DNA of 64,000 nt from the NCBI GenBank assembly GCA_963556695.1, contig CAUWAG010000004.1, positions 2,108,001-2,172,000 of the forward strand, written 5' to 3'. Below, piece after piece: positions 11,044 to 22,331 of the stretch. The DNA is from Anthostomella pinea (lineage: Eukaryota > Ascomycota > Sordariomycetes > Xylariales > Xylariaceae). The notes under the pieces were generated by a model. The model saw only the letters and a list, made by a program, of their open reading frames with translations. It did no database searches and was not told the DNA's origin. Within the stretch, counting starts at the first letter, position 1. Each line of letters starts with the position of its first letter. Both the position numbers and the translations under genes were made by a program.

Positions 11044-11514
11044 GGTGGATTGTGGCAGGGGTATCGGTCTATTTCATGCAGAAAGGATACAGGTACAAGG
11101 CGCGGCGGGCCTGTCGAATAAAAAATGTTTGCGCCGCGATGTGGTGAGTCACAGGTTGAGGTGAAGGAGTCAGAGTTGGGCGCACCCAAAATATTGCGCC
11201 TGGTTGCGCTTGATGTACTGAGGTGGGGGTGGGGTTGGGATTGAATTCTGGTGGCAGTTTGCTGCTGCCCCTCCATCCATGCAGGCACACGGACCCCTGC
11301 ATTTTATACCGTAGCCCAGAGCTCACTTGAACAAGACCCAACTCACCCTTCACTCGGCACTGCTCTAATTGAGATATAAGAAATTCACAGGCTTCATACA
11401 ATGACTTTAATAGTCGCGACTATTCACAGCGATTCAACAAATTCAAAAGACAGTTGCTGCACATCTTGAGGCGAACCTCAAAAGTCTTGGCAACAACACT
11501 CGCCACCATCCACC
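11044..11514. promoter_or_regulatory. Divergent promoter region, MES1 / LTO1
   Basis: A 471-bp region separates the two start codons of divergently transcribed translation-related genes, so co-regulation is plausible (inference). No specific operator is recognised. Confidence 0.45.
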
Positions 11515-12123
11515 ATGGCTTCGGAGGACATCTTCGGCGACGTATTCAACCTCGAAGAGCAGTACTACCAAGAGGGCTACGACCAGGGCTTCAAGGACGG
11601 CGCCGAGGCGGGTAGGATCGAAGGATGCTCAGTCGGACTAAAGTCAGGCTTCGAGAAGTTCCTCGAGGCCGGCCGCCTACAGAGCAAAGCCCTAGTCTGG
11701 GCAAACCGGATACCCAATCTCCAGCAGCAGCAGCACGAGACAACAACACCAACAGCAATAACGGAAGCTCAGGCCGACAATAACCAAACCGGAAGTAATG
11801 AGGATACCTCCGAGGAGAATGCAGCACGACTTCTGCCGCCTATAAACAGCAACCCGAGACTGGAGAAGAACCTCACGACGCTGTATGCGCTGGTGGAGCC
11901 CGGGACCCTGTCGACGGAGAATGACGACGAGGCCGTCAACGACTTTGATAGCCGGCTGAAGGGCGCCCAGGGGAAGCTGAAGATGATCGAGAGAGCGCTG
12001 GGTGAAGGGCCAGCTGGGAGGGGGCCTGCGAGCAGGCAGCCTGTGTCATCCCAGAAGAATGAGAACATCGAAGATGTTGGGAGGATACCGCAGCAAAAGA
12101 AGGCGGCTGGAGCAAATGACTGA
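11515..12123 (+). CDS. LTO1: LTO1/ORAOV1-like protein (Yae1 partner, deca-GX3 motif)
   Basis: Single exon, 202 residues. In yeast, Lto1 with Yae1 is an adaptor that brings the cytosolic Fe-S assembly machinery to the ABC ATPase Rli1 for ribosome recycling. The diagnostic deca-GX3 motif is clear at about 21-47: GYDQGFKDGAEAGRIE continues with G every fourth residue (GCSV, GLKS, GFEK). It is preceded by DIFGDVFNLEEQYY, typical for the family. The rest is polar with Gln- and Glu-rich stretches and is longer than yeast Lto1. The start is in ACCATGG context. A short inverted-repeat element begins three bases after the stop codon, so it must lie in the 3' UTR. Confidence 0.88.
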   Translation: MASEDIFGDVFNLEEQYYQEGYDQGFKDGAEAGRIEGCSVGLKSGFEKFLEAGRLQSKALVWANRIPNLQQQQHETTTPTAITEAQADNNQTGSNEDTSEENAARLLPPINSNPRLEKNLTTLYALVEPGTLSTENDDEAVNDFDSRLKGAQGKLKMIERALGEGPAGRGPASRQPVSSQKNENIEDVGRIPQQKKAAGAND

Positions 12124-12125
12124 TA

Positions 12126-12353
12126 CACTCATCTCATCCCCCATAAGTCTCCGTCCAGCATGTTTCTCTACTGACGATTAGATTCCAACGCTATATCTGG
12201 TATTACAAACGGAATAACTAGCCTGGAATAAACAGCTTCGATACAAAAGCCATGTTCGATGCTTATTCCAGACCGCTGATTGCGTTTATAATACCTAGGT
12301 ATGCCCCTAGCTTACTGAAAGAGGGGTGTACGGAGACTTTTGGAGGTTCAGTG
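12126..12353. mobile_element. MITE-like element, copy 2 (CACTGAACC terminal repeats)
   Basis: Same family and orientation as the element at 8029-8247. It is flanked by TA on both sides (12124-12125 and 12354-12355). The right end reads GTACGGAGACTTTTGGAGGT then TCAGTG; the left end is a diverged inverse (CACTCATC... then AAGTCTCCG). Internal GGAATAA and TTATTCC motifs are shared with copy 1. It starts within three bases of the LTO1 stop and lies in a convergent gap. Confidence 0.7.
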
Positions 12354-12613
12354 TACATGGTGTCTCGTTGATAGAGGGTTCAGTGACGCGTATAAAGCAC
12401 TGGTCTCGCCATGCTGGTTCATCGAGGCATGCGCTGCGGAATAGAGAAATCATATCAAGATCCCTATATCACGATGCCATACATATGAGACACCAATACG
12501 CCTTGAGCATTGCTGTAAAGTCTTAATCGTAGGGAATCTAGAGTGTCTCCACTCCGTATCATATGTACAATCGCACCCTCCTGGCACTTCACTTCACCTC
12601 ACCCACTTGCGCT

Positions 12614-13416
12614 CTACTTGAAGTTTCGGCACGGGTACCTGTAACAAGTCATTAGCATAAGCCACAAGAGCACCACAACCCCATCCTGACCCCAGGTGGA
12701 GGGAATGGCAAACTCACTCTTCAGGATAAGAATTCTCCTCCGCCAGCTCGTACTGCTCGGCCACCCACTTGCCCTCGGCGCCGCGCATGCGGTGTCCGCT
12801 CGGCAGCGGCGGCAGCCCATCGACCAGCACATCATCCTTCGCCACACCCACGCTCTTCTCCAGGAACGCCGCCAGCCCGCCCTCACTCTCGCCCTCTTCT
12901 TTCACAGCGACCAGCTGCTTGGCGCCGCTCTCACCAATAAGCTCCTGCTTCGGCGCCGCCGCGCTGCCCAGCTGCAGCAGCCCGACCGCGTCGCTCTGGT
13001 TGACGTAGCTCAGCCGCGGGTACGACCGCCGCCCGTCGCGTTTCCAGTAGGGGTTGTCGGCGATGTCGCCCGCGGGGGCCGTGACCGGGTCGTCGTAGCC
13101 CAGCGGGTCGAGCCCGCCCGGCGTCGGGTTGCGGTACCACGGGTTGAGCGGCACGCCCGACGAGCGGTTCGGGTCCACGGCGAAGACGCGGCGGACGCGG
13201 TCCCAGATGCCGGTCGATTCGAGGGTTTGTTTCTGCGTGGTTGGAAAGAGCTGGGTTAGGGACGTGCCGGGCGAGTGAGTGTGTGGCGGCTTTGGGATGG
13301 ATGTCTGACGGTTCGCGCGGGCATTGCGCCGTGGACTGGTGCTGGAGGTGGACTATACGTACCTGGCTGAGGCTCACGACGCCTCCTGCAGCTTTCGCTA
13401 CCGCTTTGGAGGCCAT
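12614..13416 (-). CDS. NADH:ubiquinone oxidoreductase 21.3 kDa-type subunit (fungal complex I)
   Basis: Accessory subunit of mitochondrial respiratory complex I known from Neurospora and related fungi. Exons (minus strand): 13416-13363, 13232-12718 and 12638-12614, 197 residues (about 21 kDa, matching the name). The start MASKAVAKAAGGVVSLSQ precedes KQTLESTGIWDRVRR after intron 1 (phase 0). The conserved core is PNRSSGVPLNPWYRNPTPGG, followed by DPVTAPAGDIADNPYWKRD. Without the last intron the frame stops at GAG-TGA; I prefer splicing because that sequence is a perfect donor (GA|GTGAGT), a CTAAT branch site and CAG acceptor follow after 79 nt, and the added exon ends in EEYPCRNFK, a natural-looking C-terminus. 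Confidence 0.88.
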
Positions 13417-14214
13417 GGTGGCTGTTGTGATGAGGGGAGATGGTGTCCGAGGTTGTCGTTGAAATGGGAAAGTGAGGTTGTTCGGAGGTCGAGACACATT
13501 TGGGCCGAGCTTGGATTCTCCGAGGTATTGCCGCACTAAGATAACCCCCTTCCAAACATAAAGGTGAACAGATCTTAGAATCCTTTGTCACTGTTCGCTC
13601 ATGAAAGATGGAAGATGCTATGAATCTGGTGACTTATTTCAAAATTAATGCATAATGGCTAGGTTCTGGTCATTGGCATGTTTGTCCCGTTGCAATGCCT
13701 CGGCCATAGCCCACGCCTCGCTTCTCCCTCTAGAGGAAAACCATCGGCTATCCAGATGTGACTATGCCAGGTGGTCATGTCTGACCAAGGCGAAACCCAC
13801 AGTCTGAACACTACGCATTGTCGCGCAGTCCGCAGAGTGAGTTTCGTAGTGAGCGAGCGTTCGTTGCATGACTGTCTCACAGGCTGTTCCTAGTGAAAGG
13901 TAGAAAAAAGGAGGATTGGGACGGATTATAGATAGCCATCCACACATCCCCCTACACAAGACTAGCCTCGTAGCTCGAGCTGAGTACCTTAAGGCCTTGG
14001 GCGGCGCACTGCGGGCGTCGTGAAGCCCAGAGTCTGGCACGAGCGACCAAGAGAAGACACAAACCGCACGAAAGCGAATATGGCGAATGATAAGTGCCCC
14101 GTGTTCTTTGCGCACGCTGCACGCCAGTCTATTGATATACAAGGTCTTGTCTACACGTCACAGCCCAGCCCATCCCCCATGGTGTTCAATATCCGCCAGT
14201 TCCGCAGAACTCCC
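13417..14214. other. Intergenic region
   Basis: Between the 3' end of QCR8 and the start of the complex I gene, both on the minus strand. It holds the promoter of the latter; no other gene or repeat is seen. Confidence 0.5.
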
Positions 14215-14939
14215 TTATTCCTGGCCCTCGAACTCGGCTCGGCCCTGCTTCGAGTTCAGGTAGTGGTTTCTAAGTATCAAGCGTCAGCAAAGACAGTCCC
14301 GTAATGCGCTGTACCCCAACTGGGAACTGGATCGAGGTTGAGTGGTTGGTCCCATACCGGTCAACAGCCCACGTCATGACGTAGTAGAAGAACACCATCG
14401 GAGGCGCGACGTAGAGGACCTGCGTGCTGAATCGGCGCCAGGAGTTGAAGACGGCGTCGTGGGCGGCGCCCGCGAATGGGTTCTGCTTGTTGGGGGACAT
14501 GGCGTAGGTGACGATGCCCTTTTGCTTCAGGCTGCCTGTGATCGTGACTAGTCAGTCGGGCTATCTCTGGCACGCATGAGTAGATCCAGTTGTTGATATC
14601 GTAGGTAAATCGAATACGCGGTGGCCTGCGAGTGCTCGCCCGTCCTCTCCATCTCGGGATCCGAGGTGTCTCGCAGGGTCGTACGTATCGCATCGATATC
14701 GGTTCCCATCGGGTGACTGGATTTGTGTATTGGATGGCACTCACCAAAGGCACCCCAGTGACCGAGATACCTGTTCCAAAAGCGTCAGCATGACCTCCAA
14801 GAGCTATAGTCCGACGTAGGGAGAGAGGGCCCTCAATTCCCAGAGAAAAGCCGCAGCTCCTTTCAGAAAGCACTCACTTTCCATATTTGCCGAGCGGGGT
14901 GTCGGCGCCGCCGGATCTGAGAGCTTGAGTAGGTCGCAT
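14215..14939 (-). CDS. QCR8: Cytochrome bc1 complex subunit 8 (ubiquinone-binding protein QP-C)
   Basis: Small inner-membrane subunit of respiratory complex III that packs against cytochrome b. Exons (minus strand): 14939-14878, 14770-14745, 14535-14358 and 14269-14215; phases agree throughout and give 106 residues, normal for Qcr8. The start is MRPTQALRSGGADTPLGKYG; the second exon is only 26 nt (YLGHWGAFG). The third carries MSPNKQNPFAGAAHDAVFN and the single membrane span VLYVAPPMVFFYYVMTWAV. The last exon gives NHYLNSKQGRAEFEGQE. Introns are 54-250 nt with GT..AG ends. The divergent neighbour is prohibitin 1, also a mitochondrial inner-membrane protein. Confidence 0.95.
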
Positions 14940-15439
14940 CGTGAGAATAGAGGATCAATTGACGTGTGTGGCGGGCCAGCTGAATGTTGCAGAGGTCGTG
15001 GTGAGAGCAGAGAGTTGACGATTGGGATTGGATTCGCGACGTCGAAATTGAAGATGTTGCCCGTCTGGAGCACCTGTACGGAAGCAGTTAGCGCCCCTGG
15101 CCAAGTGGCACTGTGGACGGCAGCCCAAAGACCGGGGAGCTGAGGGGACCCGCCTTAAAGTTAACCCGTCAGTGAGAGCCGCTGCGAGCACCCGACGCCT
15201 GTGCGGGTCATCAACGACGATTGCTCAAGCTCGACTTTCCTAGTCCCAAGAGCTCCATCCAGACGAAGCAGACCAGACCACCAAGCAGCAACACCAAAGC
15301 TCCGGACTCTCGACACCCTTCCCACCTCGCCTGCTACCCGTCCGAAGCACCCCGCGCAGAAAAGCAGGACATAAGAGGGAGACAAAAAAAGGGGGAAACC
15401 AAACCACACACACACACCCAAAACGATAAGCAAGCCAAG
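14940..15439. promoter_or_regulatory. Divergent promoter region, QCR8 / PHB1
   Basis: A 500-bp shared upstream region of two nuclear genes for mitochondrial inner-membrane proteins. The PHB1 side ends in an A/C-rich leader. No specific binding site is identified. Confidence 0.45.
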
Positions 15440-16456
15440 ATGGAAGGCGCACTCCGGAACGTGACCCGGTTCGCGATCCCGGCCTTCATCGGGCTCAGCG
15501 TCGCGCAGTCGAGCATCTACGACGTCAAGGGCGGGTCGCGGGCCGTCATCTTCGACCGTCTGCAGGGTGTCAAGGAGACCGTCGTCAGCGAGGGCACGCA
15601 CTTCCTCGTGCCCTGGCTGCAGCGCAGCATCGTCTACGACGTCCGCACCAAGCCCCGCAACATCGCCACCACCACCGGCTCCAAGGACCTGCAGATGGTC
15701 AGCCTGACGCTGCGCGTGCTGCACCGGCCCGAGGTCCAGGCCCTGCCCAAGATATACCAGGTGTGTTTTTGTGCTGTTTTCTCGAACCCGTCCTTGGGGG
15801 TGCTGGGGAGCTGGCTGTCTAGGGCTGGGGAGTTGAGAGTGTAGGGGGGTGACTTTGTAGGAAGCATGGGCAGAAGAGACAGGACAACGACGAAACTGCA
15901 GTATACAAGCTTGATACTAACCTCTCACCCTTCCCAGAACCTCGGCACCGACTACGACGAGCGCGTCCTCCCCTCCATCGGCAACGAAGTCCTCAAGTCC
16001 ATAGTGGCGCAGTTCGACGCGGCCGAGCTGATCACGCAGCGCGAGGCTGTCTCAAACCGGATCCGCACGGACCTGATGAAGCGCGCGGCCGAGTTCAACA
16101 TCGCGCTCGAGGACGTGTCCATCACGCACATGACCTTCGGCAAGGAGTTCACCAAGGCCGTCGAGCAGAAGCAGATCGCCCAGCAGGACGCCGAGCGCGC
16201 CCGCTTCATCGTGGAAAAGGCCGAGCAGGAGCGCCAGGCCAACGTCATCCGCGCCGAGGGCGAGGCCGAGAGCGCCGACACCATTTCCAGGGCCATCGCC
16301 AAGAGCGGCGACGGCCTCATCATGATCCGCAAGATCGAGGCCAGTCGCGAAATCGCCGCCACCCTGGCTACGAATCCCAACGTCTCGTACCTGCCGGGCA
16401 GCAGCAAGCAGGGCGGTGGCGGTGGGAACTTTCTGCTCTCGGTAGGAAGGGCATAA
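15440..16456 (+). CDS. PHB1: Prohibitin 1
   Basis: Subunit of the ring-shaped prohibitin complex in the mitochondrial inner membrane, which scaffolds and stabilises membrane proteins together with Phb2. Exons 15440-15760 and 15938-16456, 279 residues, phase 0 junction after KIYQ; branch site CTAAC and acceptor CCCAG. An N-terminal hydrophobic anchor (about 9-27, [17 protein letters not shown]) is followed by the SPFH/band-7 domain ([34 protein letters not shown]) and a C-terminal coiled coil ([20 protein letters not shown], then KAEQERQA). It ends in a Gly-rich tail ([16 protein letters not shown]). All family landmarks are present; nothing odd. Confidence 0.97.
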
Positions 16457-16972
16457 GGGGTGAGGAGGCGTGGCAGTGTGGCAGTGGGGATGGGTCATGG
16501 AGAGTGTTTCCCCAGAAAAGGGGAATTATGTGTATAATAGCAAAATACCGCCCGGTTCTCCACTTCGGGATCATGAATAATATGTGTCACTACTATAAAA
16601 AGAAAGGGGTGAATCATATGGCTCATGCCAACAAGGGGCTCTTGGTGCTGTTTGTTCAGGCTTTAGTTGAAGGACTATAGTGCTGCTTCTATTTGTCTCT
16701 GTAATAGAACGCAAAGTAGCCTGCTATAGCATCTCATCTAGTACCTTAGTTATGTCTCAGCTGTCACTTCTCTGTTGATCCTCTAGACCACAGGGTCTTT
16801 CATCACCGGCCAGCGCAGGGGGGCTCTCCCGTCTTCCCCAGGTCACCTTATCCATGCTTCATCTGACCCAGCGTTGGACACAGTGATTTGTAGTTGACTG
16901 AGCCAGTTCTTGATCCGTCGTCATTGTGACCACCCCTGAGTCCCGGCCATTGTGCAAGTCATCAGGTCCAGC
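16457..16972. other. Convergent intergenic region
   Basis: 3' flanks of PHB1 and REX3. No gene or repeat recognised. Confidence 0.5.
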
Positions 16973-18901
16973 TCATGCTGACCTGGGACCCACCATCTCG
17001 CCGTCCAGGATGTACCACCCCTTCAGCCTCATGGCCTTCCAGTCGTCCCGGACCTTCAGCCGGACCAGCTCGCCCGCCGCCCGCGCGTCCTCCGCGCTGT
17101 CGTGGCCCTCCGGCGTGCCTTCTGCAGCGTCCATCTGGATCCTGCGGCCCAGCATCGTCTCCATGAGCATCTTGAGACCGTTCCGGACCGGCAGTCCGCG
17201 TTTGTGCGGGTACAGCAGCACCGTGTCGATGCAGGTAGGGTGGATGAGGCGTGCGGCATTGAGGTCGTTCTCCAGACCGTGACCGATGAGAGGGGTTGTG
17301 GGGCTGATCAGGGAGAATAGGAGGTCTCGTGCTGCTTTTGGGGAGGGGGCGATCTTGAGAATTCGCTGCGGCGGTTTGGCAGGGTCGGAGGAGGGAATAA
17401 TGACTGGTCTATGGTCGTCGCCTTGCTTCAATTGCTGGCCAGTGAGCATGTTCTCGGCTGTCACACCAGAGTATCGAGTGTTCAGGTCCAAGGTCTCACC
17501 CACGGGCTGGACTAGGACGTCGAGAAGCTCTTCACCATCGGGCCAAGATACAACGGTGATCCGGATGAGCTCGAGGCCGCAGACGGTGTAGCCCATCTCG
17601 CAGTCGAAGCAGACTGCTCGGTCTGCCGGAACATTGGGGTTGGGCGGCGTCTCGGCAAAGTTCAGCACTGCTGCAAGTCTCTTTGGATCTGTCGTCTTGA
17701 AGACATGAGTTGGTGATGTAGTACAGCCACCGGACTCATCCTCCAAGCTCCGGTGACAACATCGGTATTTTCGTTGAGGTTTAGATCTGTCACCAGGTGC
17801 TCTGTCCATGTAGTAAACCTTACCCGGGTGGTGGGTGCAGGTTCCGTTCGACGCCAAGGCACCATCCTCCTCTCTGCGACCTGGAAACACCTGAAATCTT
17901 CTCGTGCATCGGTCGCATACTTCCGTATTTCCTGATGCCTTTACAGCATCCCGAGAGGCCTTGATGTCTTCTTCTGCGGGTGGAGCGGAGACGTAGCCGT
18001 ATCTTTCCAGTCCTTCTAAAGGCCAGACCAATCTGTGTAGGAAATCAACCTCCTGAGCCGGTGTGAGGCCCGTGACGATGGGCTCGGGCGCCGCCGATTC
18101 CGGCTTTGTGCCTTGAGAATCACCAATGGCTTTTGCTCTCTCATCCTTCCACTGTGCGACAGACATACGCTTGTATGTCATGATTCTGTTCTTGATAGAA
18201 TTACCGTAGATGACCGGCTTCTTAATGGCGATATCTTGCTCGTCATCTAGTGTCTTCGTGATGACCTCCTGATCAGACAGCACCAGCTTCTTCTCCTCGT
18301 CCGTAGCCACTTTCTTGAGTTCGGCGTTGAGGCGAGCATACTGTTCATGGAGTGCCTTGACCAGGCGAACGCGGATCTCGTGTCCAGCAGGAGACTTCTT
18401 TAGAAGGCGAGGATTGAGGGTCTCTGTCTTCTTCGGGGTGGGTTTGGGCGTGGGGATTTGCTTGGTGGTGGAAGGCGACGCCGGAATGCTAACTGATTCC
18501 TGGGCCGTGGAAGGCATTAGCTCTGGTTGGCCGGGTTTCTTGGCCGATAATTGACGTCTCAGAGGAGGGGGAGACACTGGCTTCTTCTCGCCTGCAGGTT
18601 TTTTCGGAGGCATGCTTCTAGGGTTGCTTGGAATACTCTGCTGCCACTGACCCGATGGGATCTGGGGAGTCGTAGAGGAGGAGGAGGCCGCCGAGCTGAC
18701 CTTGATGCGCTTCCTCGGCATATCTTGATCAGCAGGCGACAGCGACAGCGAATGGATTTTGGCGGAGGGCTGCTCTGTGGTTTTGGCGGAGGTGGTAGTA
18801 TCATCCTGGTCCCGTTGGTGCTTGAAGAGACACTGGAATGCGGTACATTGCTCGCCTGCAGGGCAAGGCAGGCTTTTGAGTGCCGCAAGCGAACTGGCCA
18901 T
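16973..18901 (-). CDS. REX3: RNA exonuclease 3 (DEDD superfamily)
   Basis: 3'-5' exoribonuclease of the Rex family; yeast Rex3 trims RNase MRP RNA and other small RNAs. Single exon, 642 residues. N-terminus has a CCCH-like patch (LPCPAGEQCTAFQCLFKHQ, about 12-30) followed by a long Ser/Pro/Lys-rich disordered region to about 160. The exonuclease domain occupies the last 215 residues: ExoI FDCEMGYT (near 431, D-x-E), ExoII GHGLENDLNAARL (near 539-551) and ExoIII HDSAEDARAAGELV (near 600), so all four acidic residues plus the catalytic His are present. An upstream zinc-knuckle-like segment (CDRCTRRFQVF ... CTHHPGK ... CCHRSLEDESGGC) is typical of fungal Rex3. Confidence 0.93.
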   Translation of the reverse strand: MASSLAALKSLPCPAGEQCTAFQCLFKHQRDQDDTTTSAKTTEQPSAKIHSLSLSPADQDMPRKRIKVSSAASSSSTTPQIPSGQWQQSIPSNPRSMPPKKPAGEKKPVSPPPLRRQLSAKKPGQPELMPSTAQESVSIPASPSTTKQIPTPKPTPKKTETLNPRLLKKSPAGHEIRVRLVKALHEQYARLNAELKKVATDEEKKLVLSDQEVITKTLDDEQDIAIKKPVIYGNSIKNRIMTYKRMSVAQWKDERAKAIGDSQGTKPESAAPEPIVTGLTPAQEVDFLHRLVWPLEGLERYGYVSAPPAEEDIKASRDAVKASGNTEVCDRCTRRFQVFPGRREEDGALASNGTCTHHPGKVYYMDRAPGDRSKPQRKYRCCHRSLEDESGGCTTSPTHVFKTTDPKRLAAVLNFAETPPNPNVPADRAVCFDCEMGYTVCGLELIRITVVSWPDGEELLDVLVQPVGETLDLNTRYSGVTAENMLTGQQLKQGDDHRPVIIPSSDPAKPPQRILKIAPSPKAARDLLFSLISPTTPLIGHGLENDLNAARLIHPTCIDTVLLYPHKRGLPVRNGLKMLMETMLGRRIQMDAAEGTPEGHDSAEDARAAGELVRLKVRDDWKAMRLKGWYILDGEMVGPRSA

Positions 18902-20407
18902 TTTGGAGTGGTGCTAAGTTCGGACGAGACAGAGTGGAAGTGAAGAGTCAGATACAGCCGATCGCGGAGTATCTATGGTGCACTGTGTTTCATGAAGTTT
19001 GGGTGTTATGGCTTCACGATGTTGGGATGATGGGATACGGGGTCATTCGGTAAGACTTGCAGAGAGTCTGAGATGTAAATGATGAGCTGTCAGAGACTCA
19101 AAGACGGCGTGCCACCCCGGACTGAGACTGCTACGTTGGCAGCACAACACGGTATATGCAGCTTTGTTCTCTCCCTTGGAGGTGTAGACTCTCAAATATC
19201 TTCGGATGCCTTCAGGTTCTACTTGTTCATATCAAAACGGTGGTATGGTGGTGAGCTGTAGAGATGAGCGGGAATGATGAAGCTGTAAACAGTGGCACGC
19301 CTGAGGTTGAGGAAAGACAAGGCACAACCCATGTCTGATCAGTGATACCCGGGTAGATCCGATGCAGGTGCTATCAGTTACCCAATCATTATTGCACCGA
19401 TGATTCTCCGTGACCCTGTCATTCCCCCGGGCTGCACAGGTTCTAAGAATAAATCACCTGCAACCGTGACTCTACAAACGAGCAGTCATCAGTCATCAAT
19501 GCTGTGATTCTCCTATCCAGCAGTCATTGACAATTTGCAAGTTGGGATGGACTGGATATGACCGGTACTTACTCTGGATCAACTTTAGCCTCTAGAAGGA
19601 GAGAACAGCCACCAGCCACGCAGAAAATGGTCTCCTCAGCATATCTCTTACATCACTGGACCTGCCCAACACCAAATCCGCATGCAACGGGACTACATTC
19701 CTACTTACAGGTACCTATTGACCATGATGTGGTTGAGATGCCATGAAAAAAAATTGGAAGCAAATGAGTCTGAAGGCGTGGCATGTGTTCCAATACGTGT
19801 GTACTGTTACCTTATGACCAGATCCGGTGCTCCTCCAATAGACAGACGTCTCATCCTCCCCTTGATCAACTGTTATTGTCATCTCAGTGGGCCAGTGGCC
19901 CCCTTTGCATCCATATGAGGGGACATCATGTCTTGTTCTCATAGGCCTGGTTTTATCATCTCCTTGATTTTTCAAAGCAATTATCAAGACTCAGATCCAA
20001 CGGTGTAGTGGCCAAAAATCGTCGGATCCCGGTGGTTCGTCCCGCATGCAACTATTCGCCCAGACAAGTAATAACGTGCGCGGGTAATCGTCATCACTCA
20101 TCGTGCCTGCGTCCCACGTCCTCCTGAGCAGCATTTAGGCAAGGCCCAGGCCACGTTTCTCCCGCCAAATCCCTGCAAGCTGCACCCTCGCACTGCTTGA
20201 CGGCGCCGAGTGCGAGTGCGACACGCTTGGTGTTAAGGCCGCGGAGGTATCATATGCCCGAGCCAACACCTTCATAAGAGTTCAGCAGGTACCATTCTGA
20301 GACCAACCTCGAGGTCTTAGTTGTTGCCGATTAAAATACCTAAACCACGTCGAAGTGTACGTACTAGACAGTCCAATACAAACTTTTGCTCGAAGAGACG
20401 ACGCGCC
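18902..20407. other. Intergenic region
   Basis: A 1.5-kb region containing the divergent promoters of REX3 and the DUF676 lipase. Only short unconvincing frames; no RNA gene or repeat recognised. Confidence 0.45.
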
Positions 20408-21900
20408 ATGGAGTTTACCGGTGGCAGCTTATCGGCAGACCATCTGTGCGTGGTGGTTCATGGGGTACGGTTACCCCCTTGCTCGCTGGCACTCCCCGGC
20501 CACATGCCCACATTGTACTTACATGGTCAATGATCATCGTCAAAAGCATGGCATTGCTAACACTTCCTCCTTCAACTACAGTTATGGGGCAACCCGAACC
20601 ACATGCGATCGGTCGCTAAGGCTCTGCGAGCCGCCCATTCCGAAGACGAGCTGTATCTCCTCGTCGCGAAACGCAACAGCGGCAGCTTCACCTACGATGG
20701 CATCGAGCGGGGCGGCGAGCGCGTCTGTCTCGAGATCGAGGAGGAGCTGGAGAAGATCAAGAGCAAAGGTGGCAAGATAAAAAAGCTCAGCATGGTCGGC
20801 TATTCTCTAGGAGGACTCGTCGCCCGCTATGCCGTTGGACTGCTGTCTGCCAACGGTGTCTTGGACCAAGTGGAGCCAGTGGTATGAGATGCGCCCGCTT
20901 CCTTGACGTGAAGCGTTGCAGCTCACGAAGATATGTGTAGAACTTCACGACCTTCGCGTCGCCGCACTTGGGGGTACGAGTGCCCTCGCGAGGATGGCAC
21001 AACACAGTCTGGAACGGACTTGGCGCGCGGACTCTATCCATGTCAGGACGACAGCTTTTCATAACCGACAACTTCCGCGACACCGGACGACCGCTCCTTG
21101 CCATCCTTGCCGATCCCGATTCGATCTTCATAACAGGGCTGAAGAAGTTCAAGCGAAAAATACTCTACGCGAACGTAGTGAACGACAGGAGCGTGGCGTA
21201 CTACACGGCGGCAATCGTCAAGACAGATCCCTACACCGACACGAGCCGCGTCAAGCCCAATTACGTTCCGGGGTACGAGGATGTCATACTTGACCCCAAA
21301 AACCCGGTCTCACCCCTGAATCCAAAAAGCGAACCGGTAACGCTCGGCTCGGTCACGTCAGAGGGCCTATTCTACGCCAAGCAGGCGCCCCTCGCCGTCG
21401 CGCTCGCCGTCTTCATACCCATCGGCATCGCCGCCTTCCTGCTCAACTCAGTCGTGCAGAACCTCCGCAGCTCGCGGCGCATCCGCCTACACGAGACGGG
21501 GCTCGCGGGCATCGAAATCGAGAAGTACCGCATGCCAATCTGGATCAAGGATATCCGCGGAAAAGTCGAGGACGTGTACGAGAATCTGAACGCCTCCCAG
21601 GGCCAGTCGTACCTGGTAGACGGGGCGTCGGACGACGAGGAGGGCGATGACGCGGACGAGACCGAGATCCTGGCTCTCGAGCGCCGCCAGTCGCACGCGC
21701 AATCGCCGACGCTGGCGCTGGCGCCGTGCCAGTTCGCCATGATCAACGCGCTCGACGAGGTGGGTTGGCGCAAATTCCCCGTGTGGATCAAGAAGGTAAG
21801 GCACACTCATGCTGCCATTGTCGTGCGCATGGAGAAGAAGAGCCATGACGAGGGTCTTGTCGTCCTCGAGCACTGGCTCAAGGAGGAGTTTCTCATGTGA
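20408..21900 (+). CDS. DUF676-family serine lipase (Lpl1/Rog1-like)
   Basis: Alpha/beta-hydrolase of the DUF676 family; yeast relatives Lpl1 and Rog1 act on lipids at lipid droplets and membranes. Exons 20408-20464, 20582-20881 and 20941-21900, all phase 0, 438 residues. Intron 1 splits the oxyanion-region motif HG|LWGNPNHM; intron 2 falls before NFTTFASPHLGVRV, where the family has its conserved SPHLG. The nucleophile elbow is GYSLGG (about 93-98). A hydrophobic stretch (LAVALAVFIPIGIAAFLL, about 240-260) could be membrane-associated. An acidic linker (DDEEGDDADETE) precedes the C-terminal region with MINALDEVGWRKFPVWI, and a conserved-looking His lies in RHTHAAIVVRM. Which yeast paralogue it matches is not resolved here. 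Confidence 0.88.
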
Positions 21901-22331
21901 TACTTGAGTGCATGTGACACTTGTAGCTTGAGTTGGAGTCGGTGGGCGGTATAGGTGCAAGCAAGGGGCGATCTGGTAGGACGGAGTTATAGACGTGATT
22001 GGCACTGGGGGAGGCGGCATTGGGATGTCCTGTGTTTATAGAAACCCGGCATAGGGTTTGGGCCATGACGGTGTATAGATATATGCTGTTGGGGATTTAT
22101 CGTAATTGGGGTGTACATGTAATTGGACCTTAGCATCATAGAGGAGTTACTTTTTTCGAATAGAATTGGAACTCTCTTACTGATCGTCAACCCTCACATG
22201 TGGGAATTCACACTTCTATAGTTCATGGTGGTATGCTCGATTGTGTCTTGCCGAGCTTTCTGTTAATATACTGTGTTATCTAGATCATACACCTACATCC
22301 AATGTCTATGGAGGCTGCGCCTTTGCCACGT
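21901..22331. other. Convergent intergenic region
   Basis: 3' flanks of the lipase and PRX1 genes; AT-rich, nothing recognised. Confidence 0.5.
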
